Shown: positions 1 through 5,333 of the stretch, one piece after another
Position numbering within the stretch: the stretch's first letter is position 1
How the letters are laid out: every line of letters begins with the position of its first letter
Notes under the pieces: model-generated
Told to the model about the DNA's origin: nothing
The model's input: the letters and a program-made list of their open reading frames with translations, nothing else
The model's database searches: none
Translations under genes and position numbers: made by a program
Assembly: GCA_002779205.1 (NCBI GenBank)
Contig: PEXF01000059.1
Location: 477 to 10,221, forward strand
DNA: 9,745 nt
Origin: Candidatus Hydromicrobium americanum
GTDB taxonomy: Bacteria > Actinomycetota > Humimicrobiia > Humimicrobiales > Humimicrobiaceae
Reading direction: 5' to 3'

Positions 1-99
1 CGAGAGCCATCTCTCATCAGAAATTTTAGGAAGTACTTTGAGTACACCCTTTATAGCTGTTTTAGTGGTATATAGCTTTACCCTTTCCTTCAGTGTCAT
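1..99 (-). CDS. 5' part of an unidentified gene, cut by the window edge
   Basis: An open frame of 33 codons starts at the ATG at 99 and runs off the left edge without a stop. The ATG is preceded by AAGGGG with a 7-nt spacer, a good Shine-Dalgarno, and by a TATAAT box 43 nt upstream, so this is very likely a real gene start. The visible peptide is basic and helical, containing KTAIKGVLKVLPKISDERW, with no signal peptide or recognisable motif. It resembles the N-terminal helix that precedes the radical SAM core in some radical SAM proteins, but this is only an impression and no cysteine motif is visible. It lies downstream of thrS on the same strand, separated by 126 bp that carry their own promoter signals, so it is probably a separate transcription unit. 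Function unknown. Confidence 0.6.
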   Translation of the reverse strand, partial: MTLKERVKLYTTKTAIKGVLKVLPKISDERWLS

Positions 100-141
100 T
101 TACATACCCCTTGATAGAATAATAAATAATTTTATAAATCT

Positions 142-174
142 ATTATATATGAATTAGCACTCTAAGAGTGTTTA
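142..174 (-). promoter_or_regulatory. Promoter with operator-like dyad for the left-edge gene
   Basis: A perfect TATAAT (142-147, minus strand) lies 43 nt upstream of the ATG at 99. No good -35 hexamer is seen at 16-18 bp. Instead, that position is occupied by an inverted repeat (154-174): TTAGCACTC, TAA, GAGTGTTTA, with 7 of 9 arm positions pairing plus one G-T. A dyad covering the -35 region is typical of a repressor or activator operator. The left arm equals half of the HrcA CIRCE element, but the 3-bp spacing is wrong for CIRCE. The regulator is unknown. Confidence 0.45.
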
Positions 175-202
175 GATTAAATTATAGGAACATTTTTTTA
201 AA

Positions 203-227
203 AAATAAAGGAAAAATAACTTTATTT
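203..227 (-). terminator. Weak A/T-rich terminator-like hairpin after thrS
   Basis: AAATAAAG (203-210) pairs with CTTTATTT (220-227) around a 9-nt loop. The arm overlaps the thrS stop codon, and on the minus strand the stem is followed by four T residues and then an A run. With one G-C pair it is weak. It may end thrS transcription before the next promoter, but read-through is possible. Confidence 0.3.
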
Positions 228-2160
228 AATAAACTTTTTCTTTATCTCTTATAACCTTTTTTAAATCTCTCATAAAATCGTCTGGCTTTATTTCCTTTAT
301 GTCTCCGCCAATTTTTTTTCTAATGGTAATAGTCTCAGTTTTTTCTTCATTTTTTCCGATTATAATCATATAAGGTATTTTTTTCATTTCCGCCTGTCTT
401 ATTTTTTTACTTAACGATTCTACTCTATTATCAATCTCTACCCTTAGACCATCAATTTTAAGATAATCATATACCTTTTTTCCGTAGTGATAAAACTTTT
501 CCGAAATCGGCAGTATTATAATCTGCTGTGGTGCCAGCCATGGGGGTAAATTTCCGCTATAATGCTCCAGGAGTATTCCTATAAATCTTTCAATGCTACC
601 CAATACCGTTCTGTGGATCATTACCGGCCTATGTTTTGCATTATCCTCCCCCGCATATTCAATATCAAATTTCTCCGGCATTGCGAAATCCAGCTGTATT
701 GTGGCACACTGCCATTTTCTACCCAGGCAATCCTGGATGTGAAAATCAATCTTGGGGCCATAAAAGGCTCCTTCTCCTTTATTTATTACATAGTCAAGCC
801 CTTTGCTACTGGCAGCCTCTTTTAATATGTTTTCTGCTTTCTCCCACATTTGGTCAGTGCCTATCCTTTTATCGGGTTTTGTCGAAAGCTCCAGATGATA
901 CTTTTCAAAACCAAAGACATTATACATCCGGTCAATTAAACTTATTATTCTAGAGACTTCATCTTTTGATTGACTCTCTGTACAAAATATGTGGGCGTCA
1001 TCCTGAGTGAAATTCCTTACTCTAAACAGTCCATGTAAAACCCCGGACTTCTCGTGTCTATGCACCAGCCCCAGCTCGGTAATTCTTATCGGCAATTCTT
1101 TATATGAGTGCTGGTTTGATTTATATACTATAATTGCACCAGGACAGTTCATAGGCTTGATAGCATAATCTTCCTCATCAATTTTTACAAAATACATATT
1201 TTCTCTGTAATTATCCCAATGGCCGGATGTTTTCCATAATTCATTACTGAGCAAAATTGGTGTATTTATCTCTCTATAGCCCTCCTCTATATGTTCCTCT
1301 CTCCAGTAATCCAATATGATATTCCTCAATATCATTCCATTCGGATGGAAAAAGGGAAATCCAGGTGCCTCATCATGAAAACTAAATAAGTCCAGATCCT
1401 TGCCTATTTTCCTGTGATCACTTCTCTTTGCTTTTTCTAATCTTTCCAGATAATTTTTCAACTCTTCCTTTCTAAAGAATGAAGTTCCATATATCCTGAC
1501 CAACATCTTATTTTTCTCACTGCCTCTCCAGTAAGCTCCCGCAATGCTTAACAGTTTAAATGCTCCAACTTTTCCCGTGGATGGTATATGGGGTCCCGAA
1601 CACAAATCAACAAAATCACCGGAATAATAAACACTTACTTTTTTATCTTTAATATCGTCTATAAGTTCAATTTTATAGGGATTGTCCTTAAATAATATTT
1701 TCGCTTCCTGTTTGCTAATCTCACTTCTTTCAAATTTGCAGTTTGATTTTATTATTTTTTTCATTTCTTTCTCAATCAAAGAAAGATCTTCTATTGCAAC
1801 ACTTTTTTTAGTTTCGAAATCATAATAAAATCCTTCCTTTATAGCGGGACCAATAGCAAACTTTGCATCCGGAAATACTTTTTTTATGGCTGCAGCCATT
1901 ATATGAGAAGAACTATGGTTTAAGATATCATTTGCTTTCTCCCCGCTTTCAGGGGTAATTATATCAACCTTTGAATCTTCATCTATCTTATATTCAAGAT
2001 CTACAAGATTATTTTCCAATCCTTCATCTTTCCCGCCAGTCAATTCAGCTGCTATCGCTTGCCGGGCAATTTTTTCATCAAGCTTCCCAATTACCTCCAG
2101 GATATTTGAACCTTCTTTTACTTTAATTTTCCCAATCTTTTTAAATTCTATTTCAATCAT
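226..2160 (-). CDS. thrS: Threonyl-tRNA synthetase (class II)
   Basis: This cytoplasmic enzyme charges tRNA-Thr with threonine using ATP. The 644-residue product is full length and has all expected parts in order: an N-terminal TGS domain (about 1-61), the editing domain with HSSSH (H82, H86) and the later C187/H191 pair, the class II catalytic core (about 250-540) and the C-terminal anticodon-binding domain (about 545-640). The zinc ligands of the active site are present as C339 (PMNCPG), H390 and H516, and the motif 2 arginine as R368 in VHRHE. By comparison with the E. coli enzyme each is shifted by a constant 5 residues, so the protein should be active in both charging and proofreading. 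The ATG at 2158-2160 gives the standard TGS start. No Shine-Dalgarno lies near it; the only AGGAA is 27 nt upstream. The gene follows tRNA-Gly and has its own promoter with a short leader. Confidence 0.98.
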   Translation of the reverse strand: MIEIEFKKIGKIKVKEGSNILEVIGKLDEKIARQAIAAELTGGKDEGLENNLVDLEYKIDEDSKVDIITPESGEKANDILNHSSSHIMAAAIKKVFPDAKFAIGPAIKEGFYYDFETKKSVAIEDLSLIEKEMKKIIKSNCKFERSEISKQEAKILFKDNPYKIELIDDIKDKKVSVYYSGDFVDLCSGPHIPSTGKVGAFKLLSIAGAYWRGSEKNKMLVRIYGTSFFRKEELKNYLERLEKAKRSDHRKIGKDLDLFSFHDEAPGFPFFHPNGMILRNIILDYWREEHIEEGYREINTPILLSNELWKTSGHWDNYRENMYFVKIDEEDYAIKPMNCPGAIIVYKSNQHSYKELPIRITELGLVHRHEKSGVLHGLFRVRNFTQDDAHIFCTESQSKDEVSRIISLIDRMYNVFGFEKYHLELSTKPDKRIGTDQMWEKAENILKEAASSKGLDYVINKGEGAFYGPKIDFHIQDCLGRKWQCATIQLDFAMPEKFDIEYAGEDNAKHRPVMIHRTVLGSIERFIGILLEHYSGNLPPWLAPQQIIILPISEKFYHYGKKVYDYLKIDGLRVEIDNRVESLSKKIRQAEMKKIPYMIIIGKNEEKTETITIRKKIGGDIKEIKPDDFMRDLKKVIRDKEKVY

Positions 2161-2195
2161 TTTTTGTTTATTTATTATTCAGAAATTCCTTATTT

Positions 2196-2223
2196 ATTAT
2201 ATATCTTTGTATGCACAGGACAA
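2196..2223 (-). promoter_or_regulatory. Promoter of thrS
   Basis: TTGTCC (2218-2223) and TATAAT (2196-2201) are spaced by 16 bp, reading on the minus strand, 83 bp or less behind the tRNA. The expected start near 2189 gives a leader of about 28 nt. That is far too short for a T-box, so thrS does not seem to be controlled by uncharged tRNA-Thr here. Read-through from the tRNA-Gly promoter is also possible, since only a T7 run follows the tRNA. Confidence 0.6.
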
Positions 2224-2243
2224 TAAAATCTTTTATAAAAAAA

Positions 2244-2319
2244 TGGAGCGGAAGACGGGGCTCGAACCCGCGACCCCCACCTTGGCAAGGTGATGCTCTA
2301 CCAACTGAGCTACTTCCGC
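2244..2319 (-). tRNA. tRNA-Gly (anticodon GCC)
   Basis: The 76-nt gene folds as a complete cloverleaf. The acceptor stem GCGGAAG/CTTCCGC is perfect, the D-arm reads GCTCAGTTGGTAGAGC, and the T-arm contains GGTTCGAGCC. The anticodon stem TCACC/GGTGG encloses the loop TTGCCAA, putting GCC at positions 34-36 (genomic 2284-2286), which reads GGC and GGU. The discriminator base is T and the CCA end is encoded in the DNA. It lies 83 bp upstream of thrS on the same strand. Confidence 0.98.
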
Positions 2320-2340
2320 TCGATGCAAATCAGTCTAATT

Positions 2341-2369
2341 ATTATATTAACATTTTTTTTGCAAAACAA
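2341..2369 (-). promoter_or_regulatory. Promoter of tRNA-Gly
   Basis: TTGTTT (2364-2369) and a perfect TATAAT (2341-2346) are 17 bp apart on the minus strand. The expected start near 2334 is about 15 nt before the mature 5' end of the tRNA, leaving a short leader for RNase P to remove. Confidence 0.7.
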
Positions 2370-2498
2370 ATATTAACCAGTTAAAAAATAAAAGTCAATA
2401 AAGTACCGGAACTATTCTACTTAAAGCATTAGAAATATAATTTTTAATATTTTAAAAGAATTTCTTTTTTTATCAATTATTATTTCATATAATTACGT

Positions 2499-2527
2499 TT
2501 GACTTTTCATTTGAGAAAATTTTTATT
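2499..2527 (+). promoter_or_regulatory. Probable promoter of the PH-like gene
   Basis: TTGACT (2499-2504) is followed after 17 bp by TTTATT (2522-2527), a 4 of 6 match to the -10 box. It lies 51 bp before the ATG at 2578. The intergenic region is extremely A/T-rich, so other -10-like sequences occur nearby. Nothing else with coding character is seen between the tRNA-Gly promoter and this gene. Confidence 0.4.
2508..2524 (+). repeat. 17-bp direct repeat, copy A
   Basis: CATTTGAGAAAATTTTT occurs here and again at 3622-3638. In both places TCTTGAGAT follows at a similar distance (2563-2571 here; start-to-start 55 bp versus 57 bp in copy B). In such A/T-rich DNA one 17-mer match in 10 kb is not far from chance, so only the paired arrangement makes it notable. 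This copy overlaps the promoter and leader of the PH-like gene. Confidence 0.35.
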
Positions 2528-2577
2528 TATATATTTTATTTAGTAAAATTTATATAAAAAATTCTTGAGATATCAAT

Positions 2578-2937
2578 ATGAATAAATTTCCATTGAATGA
2601 TGAAAAAGCACAGGTTTTGGGGTATTTTTCTTTTATGGGAAAAGGTGAAAAAACTGTATTTATAGCACCCGGTGTTTTAGATAATATAATTAGTGGTTAC
2701 CTGGTTTTAACTGATAAAAAATTATTCTTCTATTTTTATTCTAATATAGCCAGAGATAAAAAATTTATAGCCACTTACCCGTTTATCGTTTCTACTAGCC
2801 TGAAGGAAGGCTTGATCTATTCTACGCTAACTATAAACAATAAAAAAGAAAGTATTAAAATAGAAAAAATAAAGAAAAAGGACGCTAGAGAATTCTATAA
2901 CATTTTAAGCAAAATCATTAAAGATAATAAAAAATAA
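2578..2937 (+). CDS. Small PH-like (YokE/bacterial PH) domain protein
   Basis: The 119-residue product has no signal peptide or membrane segment and appears to be one PH/GRAM-like fold. Around residues 40-56 GYLVLTDKKLFFYFY matches the strand pair 'G-x-L-x-LT-x-x-R-L-x-F' of bacterial PH domains. Residues 67-95 give further strands (YPFIVSTSLKEGLIYSTLTI), and 98-115 form the closing helix (KKKDAREFYNILSKII), where 'kkkDAxEF' is characteristic of YokE-like proteins. The molecular role of this family is poorly known; single-domain members may bind lipids or peptides. The start ATG has only a weak Shine-Dalgarno (TTGAG with a 7-8 nt spacer). It is convergent with the 3D-domain gene, 10 bp away, and forms no operon here. 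Confidence 0.85.
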   Translation: MNKFPLNDEKAQVLGYFSFMGKGEKTVFIAPGVLDNIISGYLVLTDKKLFFYFYSNIARDKKFIATYPFIVSTSLKEGLIYSTLTINNKKESIKIEKIKKKDAREFYNILSKIIKDNKK

Positions 2938-2953
2938 AAAAACAGTTTTATTT
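2932..2953. terminator. Possible bidirectional terminator between convergent genes
   Basis: AAATAAAA (2932-2939) pairs with TTTTATTT (2946-2953) around the 6-nt AAACAG. The arms contain the stop codons of both convergent genes. There is no G-C pair, so the hairpin is weak, but a T-rich stretch follows on the plus strand and A runs give T runs on the minus strand. Confidence 0.3.
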
Positions 2954-3472
2954 ATTTAAAAGTCGTCCGCCTTCAAATAAATCAGCTAATTCATAGCTAT
3001 TATCTATTATTCTAACCCAGATGCCTTTTCTACTAAATTCTTTTGCCCCTTTTTTTGTATCAAAATATATATCTATTCTATTACCCTTAATTTTCTCCCC
3101 TGTGTCCTCTGCTATAAAAATTCCCATATCTTTTATTTCAATCTTCGTTCCCAGGGGTATTACCTTGGGGTCTACAGCAACCATTCCTTCTTTTATTTCT
3201 TTACCTGTTGCAGTGATATTATTAGTACCCTGCACAGGATCATTGGCACTATATCCTGATGCAATGAAATAATACCATTCTACTTCCTTTTCAACTTCCA
3301 TAATTTCCCTAATCACTATCTTTTCCTTTTCCGAAGATTCCTCACCTCTAAGACCAGATAATATAGAATTTACTTTATCATTTTTATAAAATAGAGATAA
3401 TGCAGTTATAAACAACAAAAATGCTACCAGAGTCCAGAATAAAATATTTATGGCTATATTGTATTTTTTCAT
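2948..3472 (-). CDS. Membrane-anchored 3D-domain protein, likely cell-wall acting
   Basis: The 174-residue product begins with a short basic stretch and one hydrophobic segment (about 7-28), which acts as an anchor or uncleaved signal. A charged, probably coiled linker (40-65, EESSEKEKIVIREIMEVEKE) follows, then a C-terminal 3D domain (about 68-138). The domain shows the three aspartates that name the family: D101 in AVDPKVIPLGT, D123 in AEDTGEKIKGNRID and D134 in the same stretch. ITATGKEIK before them is also typical. 3D domains are double-psi beta barrels related to MltA and YuiC/Sps lytic transglycosylases, so a muralytic role outside the membrane is likely. D123 is followed by TGE rather than the usual TGG. 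The ATG at 3472 follows AAAAGGAT by about 8 nt, a good ribosome binding site. Confidence 0.9.
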   Translation of the reverse strand: MKKYNIAINILFWTLVAFLLFITALSLFYKNDKVNSILSGLRGEESSEKEKIVIREIMEVEKEVEWYYFIASGYSANDPVQGTNNITATGKEIKEGMVAVDPKVIPLGTKIEIKDMGIFIAEDTGEKIKGNRIDIYFDTKKGAKEFSRKGIWVRIIDNSYELADLFEGGRLLNK

Positions 3473-3479
3473 ATTTTTT

Positions 3480-3567
3480 TATCCTTTTTTATACGGTATT
3501 TACCGAAAATAATAATAATTTAATTAAAACATCTTTCAATAATACCGTGCAGAGCTGTGCGGAGCTC
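3480..3567 (-). promoter_or_regulatory. Structured leader of the 3D-domain gene
   Basis: In the predicted 5' leader (minus strand) three pairings are visible. GAGCT/AGCTC with a 6-nt loop (3552-3567) lies at the very 5' end. ACGGTATT (3541-3548) can pair with AATACCGT (3493-3500) across 40 nt. CGGTA and TACCG (3494-3505) can form a local hairpin using the same 3' arm. The last two are mutually exclusive, and the local hairpin ends about 11 nt before the ribosome binding site. This looks like an attenuator or a regulatory leader; it matches no riboswitch class I recognise. Confidence 0.4.
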
Positions 3568-3570
3568 ACA

Positions 3571-3598
3571 ATTATATATAAAAAATTCAAAAAATCAA
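3571..3598 (-). promoter_or_regulatory. Promoter of the 3D-domain gene
   Basis: TTGATT (3593-3598) and a perfect TATAAT (3571-3576) are spaced 16 bp on the minus strand. The predicted start near 3564 gives a leader of about 90 nt. Confidence 0.55.
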
Positions 3599-3782
3599 CC
3601 TAAAAATTATTAGAACCCGACCATTTGAGAAAATTTTTCATTAAAATATACATAAAAAAACAACAAAATCAGTAAAAATCTTGAGATTTTATAATAAACT
3701 AAATGGAATAATTTATTTTTCTTCCAGATTAAAATATCTGGAAAATCAAAAATAAGATAAAGATAAATTTCATAAATTTCTA
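3599..3782. other. Gene-free A/T-rich region with dyads upstream of the SOS promoter
   Basis: No reading frame with coding character is seen on either strand. Two palindromes stand out. AAAATCT-TG-AGATTTT (3675-3690) has perfect 7-bp arms. TTCCAGAT/ATCTGGAA with a 6-nt TAAAAT loop (3722-3743) has perfect 8-bp arms and lies 40 bp before the -35 box of the SOS promoter. Neither is followed by a T run on either strand, so they are more like protein-binding sites than terminators. A second promoter-like pair, TTGAGA (3625-3630) and TATACA (3647-3652) spaced 16 bp, is also present on the plus strand. Confidence 0.5.
3622..3638 (+). repeat. 17-bp direct repeat, copy B
   Basis: This is the second copy of CATTTGAGAAAATTTTT, with TCTTGAGAT at 3679-3687. 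Here the downstream part is extended into a 16-bp palindrome (3675-3690). The copies are in the same orientation and flank the pair of small convergent genes (2578-3472). Confidence 0.35.
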
Positions 3783-3811
3783 TTGACCAAACATATGTTC
3801 GGTAGTATTAT
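3783..3811 (+). promoter_or_regulatory. SOS promoter of the iscB-dnaE-dinB unit
   Basis: TTGACC (3783-3788), a 17-bp spacer and TATTAT (3806-3811) form the best sigma-A promoter in the window. A LexA-type palindrome fills the spacer. The expected start is near 3818. The next gene on the strand is now iscB, but before the element inserted, the promoter would have stood about 35-40 nt before the dnaE start at 5334, so it was probably the native dnaE-dinB promoter. Confidence 0.8.
3786..3803 (+). promoter_or_regulatory. LexA/DinR SOS box
   Basis: ACCAAACATATGTTCGGT is an 18-bp palindrome with a single mismatched pair. Its core on the minus strand, CGAACATATGTTTG, fits the Bacillus-type LexA consensus CGAAC-RNRY-GTTY. 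It overlaps the end of the -35 box and the spacer, so bound LexA would block RNA polymerase. The genes downstream are two damage-tolerance polymerases, the classic target of such a box, which strongly supports the call. Confidence 0.85.
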
Positions 3812-3840
3812 AAAAATGATAAATCCTAAACATATATATC

Positions 3841-4111
3841 TGTCAACCACCCCTCCCTAACGGAAGGGGCTTGAACCGTGAGGTTTGAGATCAATTGGTT
3901 GATTAGAGGGCAAAAAGGTGATAGGAAAATGCAGAAGTTAGGTGAGAGAAATACATACACACCTACGAATGCTTCCCAAGTTCGTAGCTCTGTGGTCGTG
4001 TCTTTAAACAGAGAGGAAACTCTCGGTGAGCATGACTTAAAAACCTGCCCTAACAACCTCGATGGGAACCAACTCTCTGGCAAGAGAGAACAGGACTTGC
4101 GAGTTCCTGTT
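3841..4111 (+). ncRNA. Omega-RNA scaffold of IscB (guide expected just upstream)
   Basis: In IscB systems the guide RNA is encoded upstream of and into the nuclease gene, with the guide at its 5' end taken from the DNA flanking the element's left end. This region holds a dense series of hairpins: 3850-3869 (CCCCTCCC/GGAAGGGG), 3874-3885 (AACC/GGTT with a GTGA loop), 3890-3903 (ATCAA/TTGAT), 3963-3987 (CTACGAA/TTCGTAG), 4011-4024 (GAGAG-GAAA-CTCTC), 4073-4088 (CTCTCT-GGCA-AGAGAG) and 4089-4111 (AACAGG...CCTGTT). Such density is absent elsewhere in the window. The guide should be roughly the 16-24 nt before 3841. The 3' end overlaps the first codons of the conserved IscB protein. The boundaries are inferred. 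Confidence 0.7.
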
Positions 4112-5278
4112 TTAAACATGCGTGGGAAACCTTTGATGCCGGCAAGACCAGCAAAAGCAAGACATCTTCTTAAAGAAGGAAAAGCCATGGTTGTAGGAAG
4201 AAGTCCATTTACTATTCAGCTAACTACTGCAACCGGAGAAGCTAAGCAGGATATTGCCCTAGGCGTAGATTGTGGTTACAGTCATGTTGGCCTATCTGCT
4301 GTTAGTAGAAAAAAAGAGCTGTTTTCCGCAGAAGTTATCTTGAGAGGTGATATCGTTAAACTTAATTCTGAGAGAAGACAGTACCGCAGGGCAAGAAGAA
4401 GTAGATTATGGCATAGACAGCCAAGATTTGATAATAGAAAAAAGGATAAAGGTTGGCTTGCTCCCTCTATTCAGCACAAACTCGATAGCTACTTTAAGCT
4501 TATTGGAAAGATTAAAGAAATACTTCCCATTGCAAAAATTAATGTAGAGGTAGCTGCCTTTGATATTGCTAAGATTAAGAATCCTGACATTGAAGGAGAA
4601 GGTTATCAAAACGGGGTACAGAAAAATTTCTGGAATACCAGAGAGTATGTGCTTTTTAGAGATAATCATACCTGCCAGGCCTGTAAGGGGAAATCAAAAG
4701 ACCCTGTACTTGAGGTCCATCATCTGGAATCAAGGAAGACCGGTGGAGATAGACCTGATAATCTTATTGCTCTTTGCAATACCTGTCATAGTAAAGTATC
4801 TAAGGGTAAATTTTATCTTAATGTTAAGATACCAAAAGGTTTTAAAGCTGAAACTTTTATGAATACAGTTCGATGGAAGTTAGTTAACAGGCTTAAAGAG
4901 TTAGGGAATAGTGTATCTCATACTTATGGTTATATTACTAAAAGTAAAAGAATAGAGATTGGTCTTGAAAAAAATCACGTTAATGATGCATTCGTCATTG
5001 CTGGTGGAACAACACAAGAAAGATGTTCATCTTTTACAGTAAACCAAACACGTAGGAACAATCGAAGATTGCAAACAAATAGGAAAGGATACAGACCTTC
5101 AATTAGAAGAAAAAGATACGAACTACAACCAAATGATTTAGTCAGATATGATAATACAGAAAAAAGAGTAAAAGGAGTTTTCAATTACGGTACGTGGGTA
5201 AGGTTAGACGACGGAGTCAATACAAACGTTAAGAATGTAGAGGTTTTAAAATATGGAAAAGGAATACAATTTGTGTAA
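3929..5278 (+). CDS. iscB: IscB RNA-guided nuclease (HNH + RuvC)
   Basis: IscB is the OMEGA-system relative of Cas9, cutting double-stranded DNA at sites matching its omega-RNA guide. From the ATG at 3929 (449 residues) the order is: an unstructured-looking N-terminal stretch (1-57), PLMP domain (VPVLNMRGKPLMP, 59-71), RuvC-I LGVDCG (D114), arginine-rich bridge helix (about 147-166, with RRQYRRARRSR), RuvC-II NVEVA (E207), HNH domain with zinc cysteines 249/252 and 283/286 and histidines 264-265, and RuvC-III NHVNDA (H350, D353). All catalytic residues are present, so both strands should be cut. There is no REC lobe, which rules out Cas9. AAGGTG 8 nt before 3929 supports this start. GTG 3878 and TTG 4097 are alternatives, the last starting right before the conserved part. 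The stop lies in the element's right end and overlaps the extended dnaE frame. Confidence 0.93.
   Translation: MQKLGERNTYTPTNASQVRSSVVVSLNREETLGEHDLKTCPNNLDGNQLSGKREQDLRVPVLNMRGKPLMPARPAKARHLLKEGKAMVVGRSPFTIQLTTATGEAKQDIALGVDCGYSHVGLSAVSRKKELFSAEVILRGDIVKLNSERRQYRRARRSRLWHRQPRFDNRKKDKGWLAPSIQHKLDSYFKLIGKIKEILPIAKINVEVAAFDIAKIKNPDIEGEGYQNGVQKNFWNTREYVLFRDNHTCQACKGKSKDPVLEVHHLESRKTGGDRPDNLIALCNTCHSKVSKGKFYLNVKIPKGFKAETFMNTVRWKLVNRLKELGNSVSHTYGYITKSKRIEIGLEKNHVNDAFVIAGGTTQERCSSFTVNQTRRNNRRLQTNRKGYRPSIRRKRYELQPNDLVRYDNTEKRVKGVFNYGTWVRLDDGVNTNVKNVEVLKYGKGIQFV
5238..5255 (+). promoter_or_regulatory. Ribosome binding site and alternative ATG for dnaE inside iscB
   Basis: TAGAGG (5238-5243) and a 9-nt spacer precede an ATG at 5253 that is in frame with dnaE. 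A second candidate is AAAAGGA followed by an in-frame TTG at 5271. The frame is open from 5253 through the element's right end into dnaE, adding 27 residues. The ancestral ATG at 5334 has no Shine-Dalgarno. Ribosomes finishing iscB (stop at 5276-5278) could therefore couple to dnaE through these sites. Confidence 0.5.
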
Positions 5279-5280
5279 GG

Positions 5281-5318
5281 CCGATTCATCCCCTAGCTCT
5301 TGCAAGGGGTCTTCTCGG
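5281..5318 (+). mobile_element. Right-end hairpin of the IscB element
   Basis: An outer stem CCGA (5281-5284)/TCGG (5315-5318) and an inner stem CCCCT (5290-5294)/AGGGG (5305-5309) are separated by 5-nt internal loops. The inner stem echoes the left-end hairpin at 3850-3869. This is the imperfect palindrome expected for Y1-transposase recognition. In the mRNA it ends 15 nt before the dnaE ATG at 5334 and may hinder ribosome access to it. Confidence 0.7.
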
Positions 5319-5333
5319 ACAAATTTAAATAAA

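Larger units (their letters stand above)
3841..5320 (+). mobile_element. ISC/IS200-IS605-type non-autonomous element carrying iscB
   Basis: The element consists of a left end with a hairpin (3850-3869, CCCCTCCC, TAAC, GGAAGGGG), an omega-RNA region, iscB, and a right end with a related hairpin (5281-5318). No Y1 (TnpA) transposase is present, so it would need one supplied in trans. Subterminal hairpins without terminal inverted repeats or a clear target duplication are the hallmark of this family. The exact ends cannot be fixed without an empty site; they are estimated from the conserved-looking start GTCAACCACCCC and the right end finishing near TCGGAC. Codon use differs from the neighbours: Ile is mostly ATT in iscB but ATA in dnaE and dinB, which suggests transfer. 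Confidence 0.8.

Noticed and set aside
154..174. CIRCE (HrcA) element
   Set aside because: The left half-site is exact, but the spacer is 3 bp instead of 9 and the right arm has two differences.
562..953. Plus-strand open frames of 87 and 105 codons
   Set aside because: They lie antisense to the well-conserved catalytic core of thrS and have no ribosome binding site or recognisable domain.
2161..2243. T-box riboswitch upstream of thrS
   Set aside because: The space between tRNA-Gly and thrS is only 83 bp and the predicted leader about 28 nt; no specifier loop, T-box sequence or terminator hairpin is visible.
3826..4188. Minus-strand open frame of 120 codons antisense to the omega-RNA
   Set aside because: The opposite strand has the structured RNA and iscB start, and the predicted peptide is low in recognisable features.
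3929..5278. Cas9 or TnpB
   Set aside because: There is no REC lobe and no CRISPR array, so it is not Cas9. TnpB has no HNH domain, whereas this protein has one between RuvC-II and RuvC-III.
5281..5318. Transcription terminator between iscB and dnaE
   Set aside because: The hairpin is not followed by a T run (ACAAATTTAAAT follows), and its form fits the right end of an IS200/IS605-type element.
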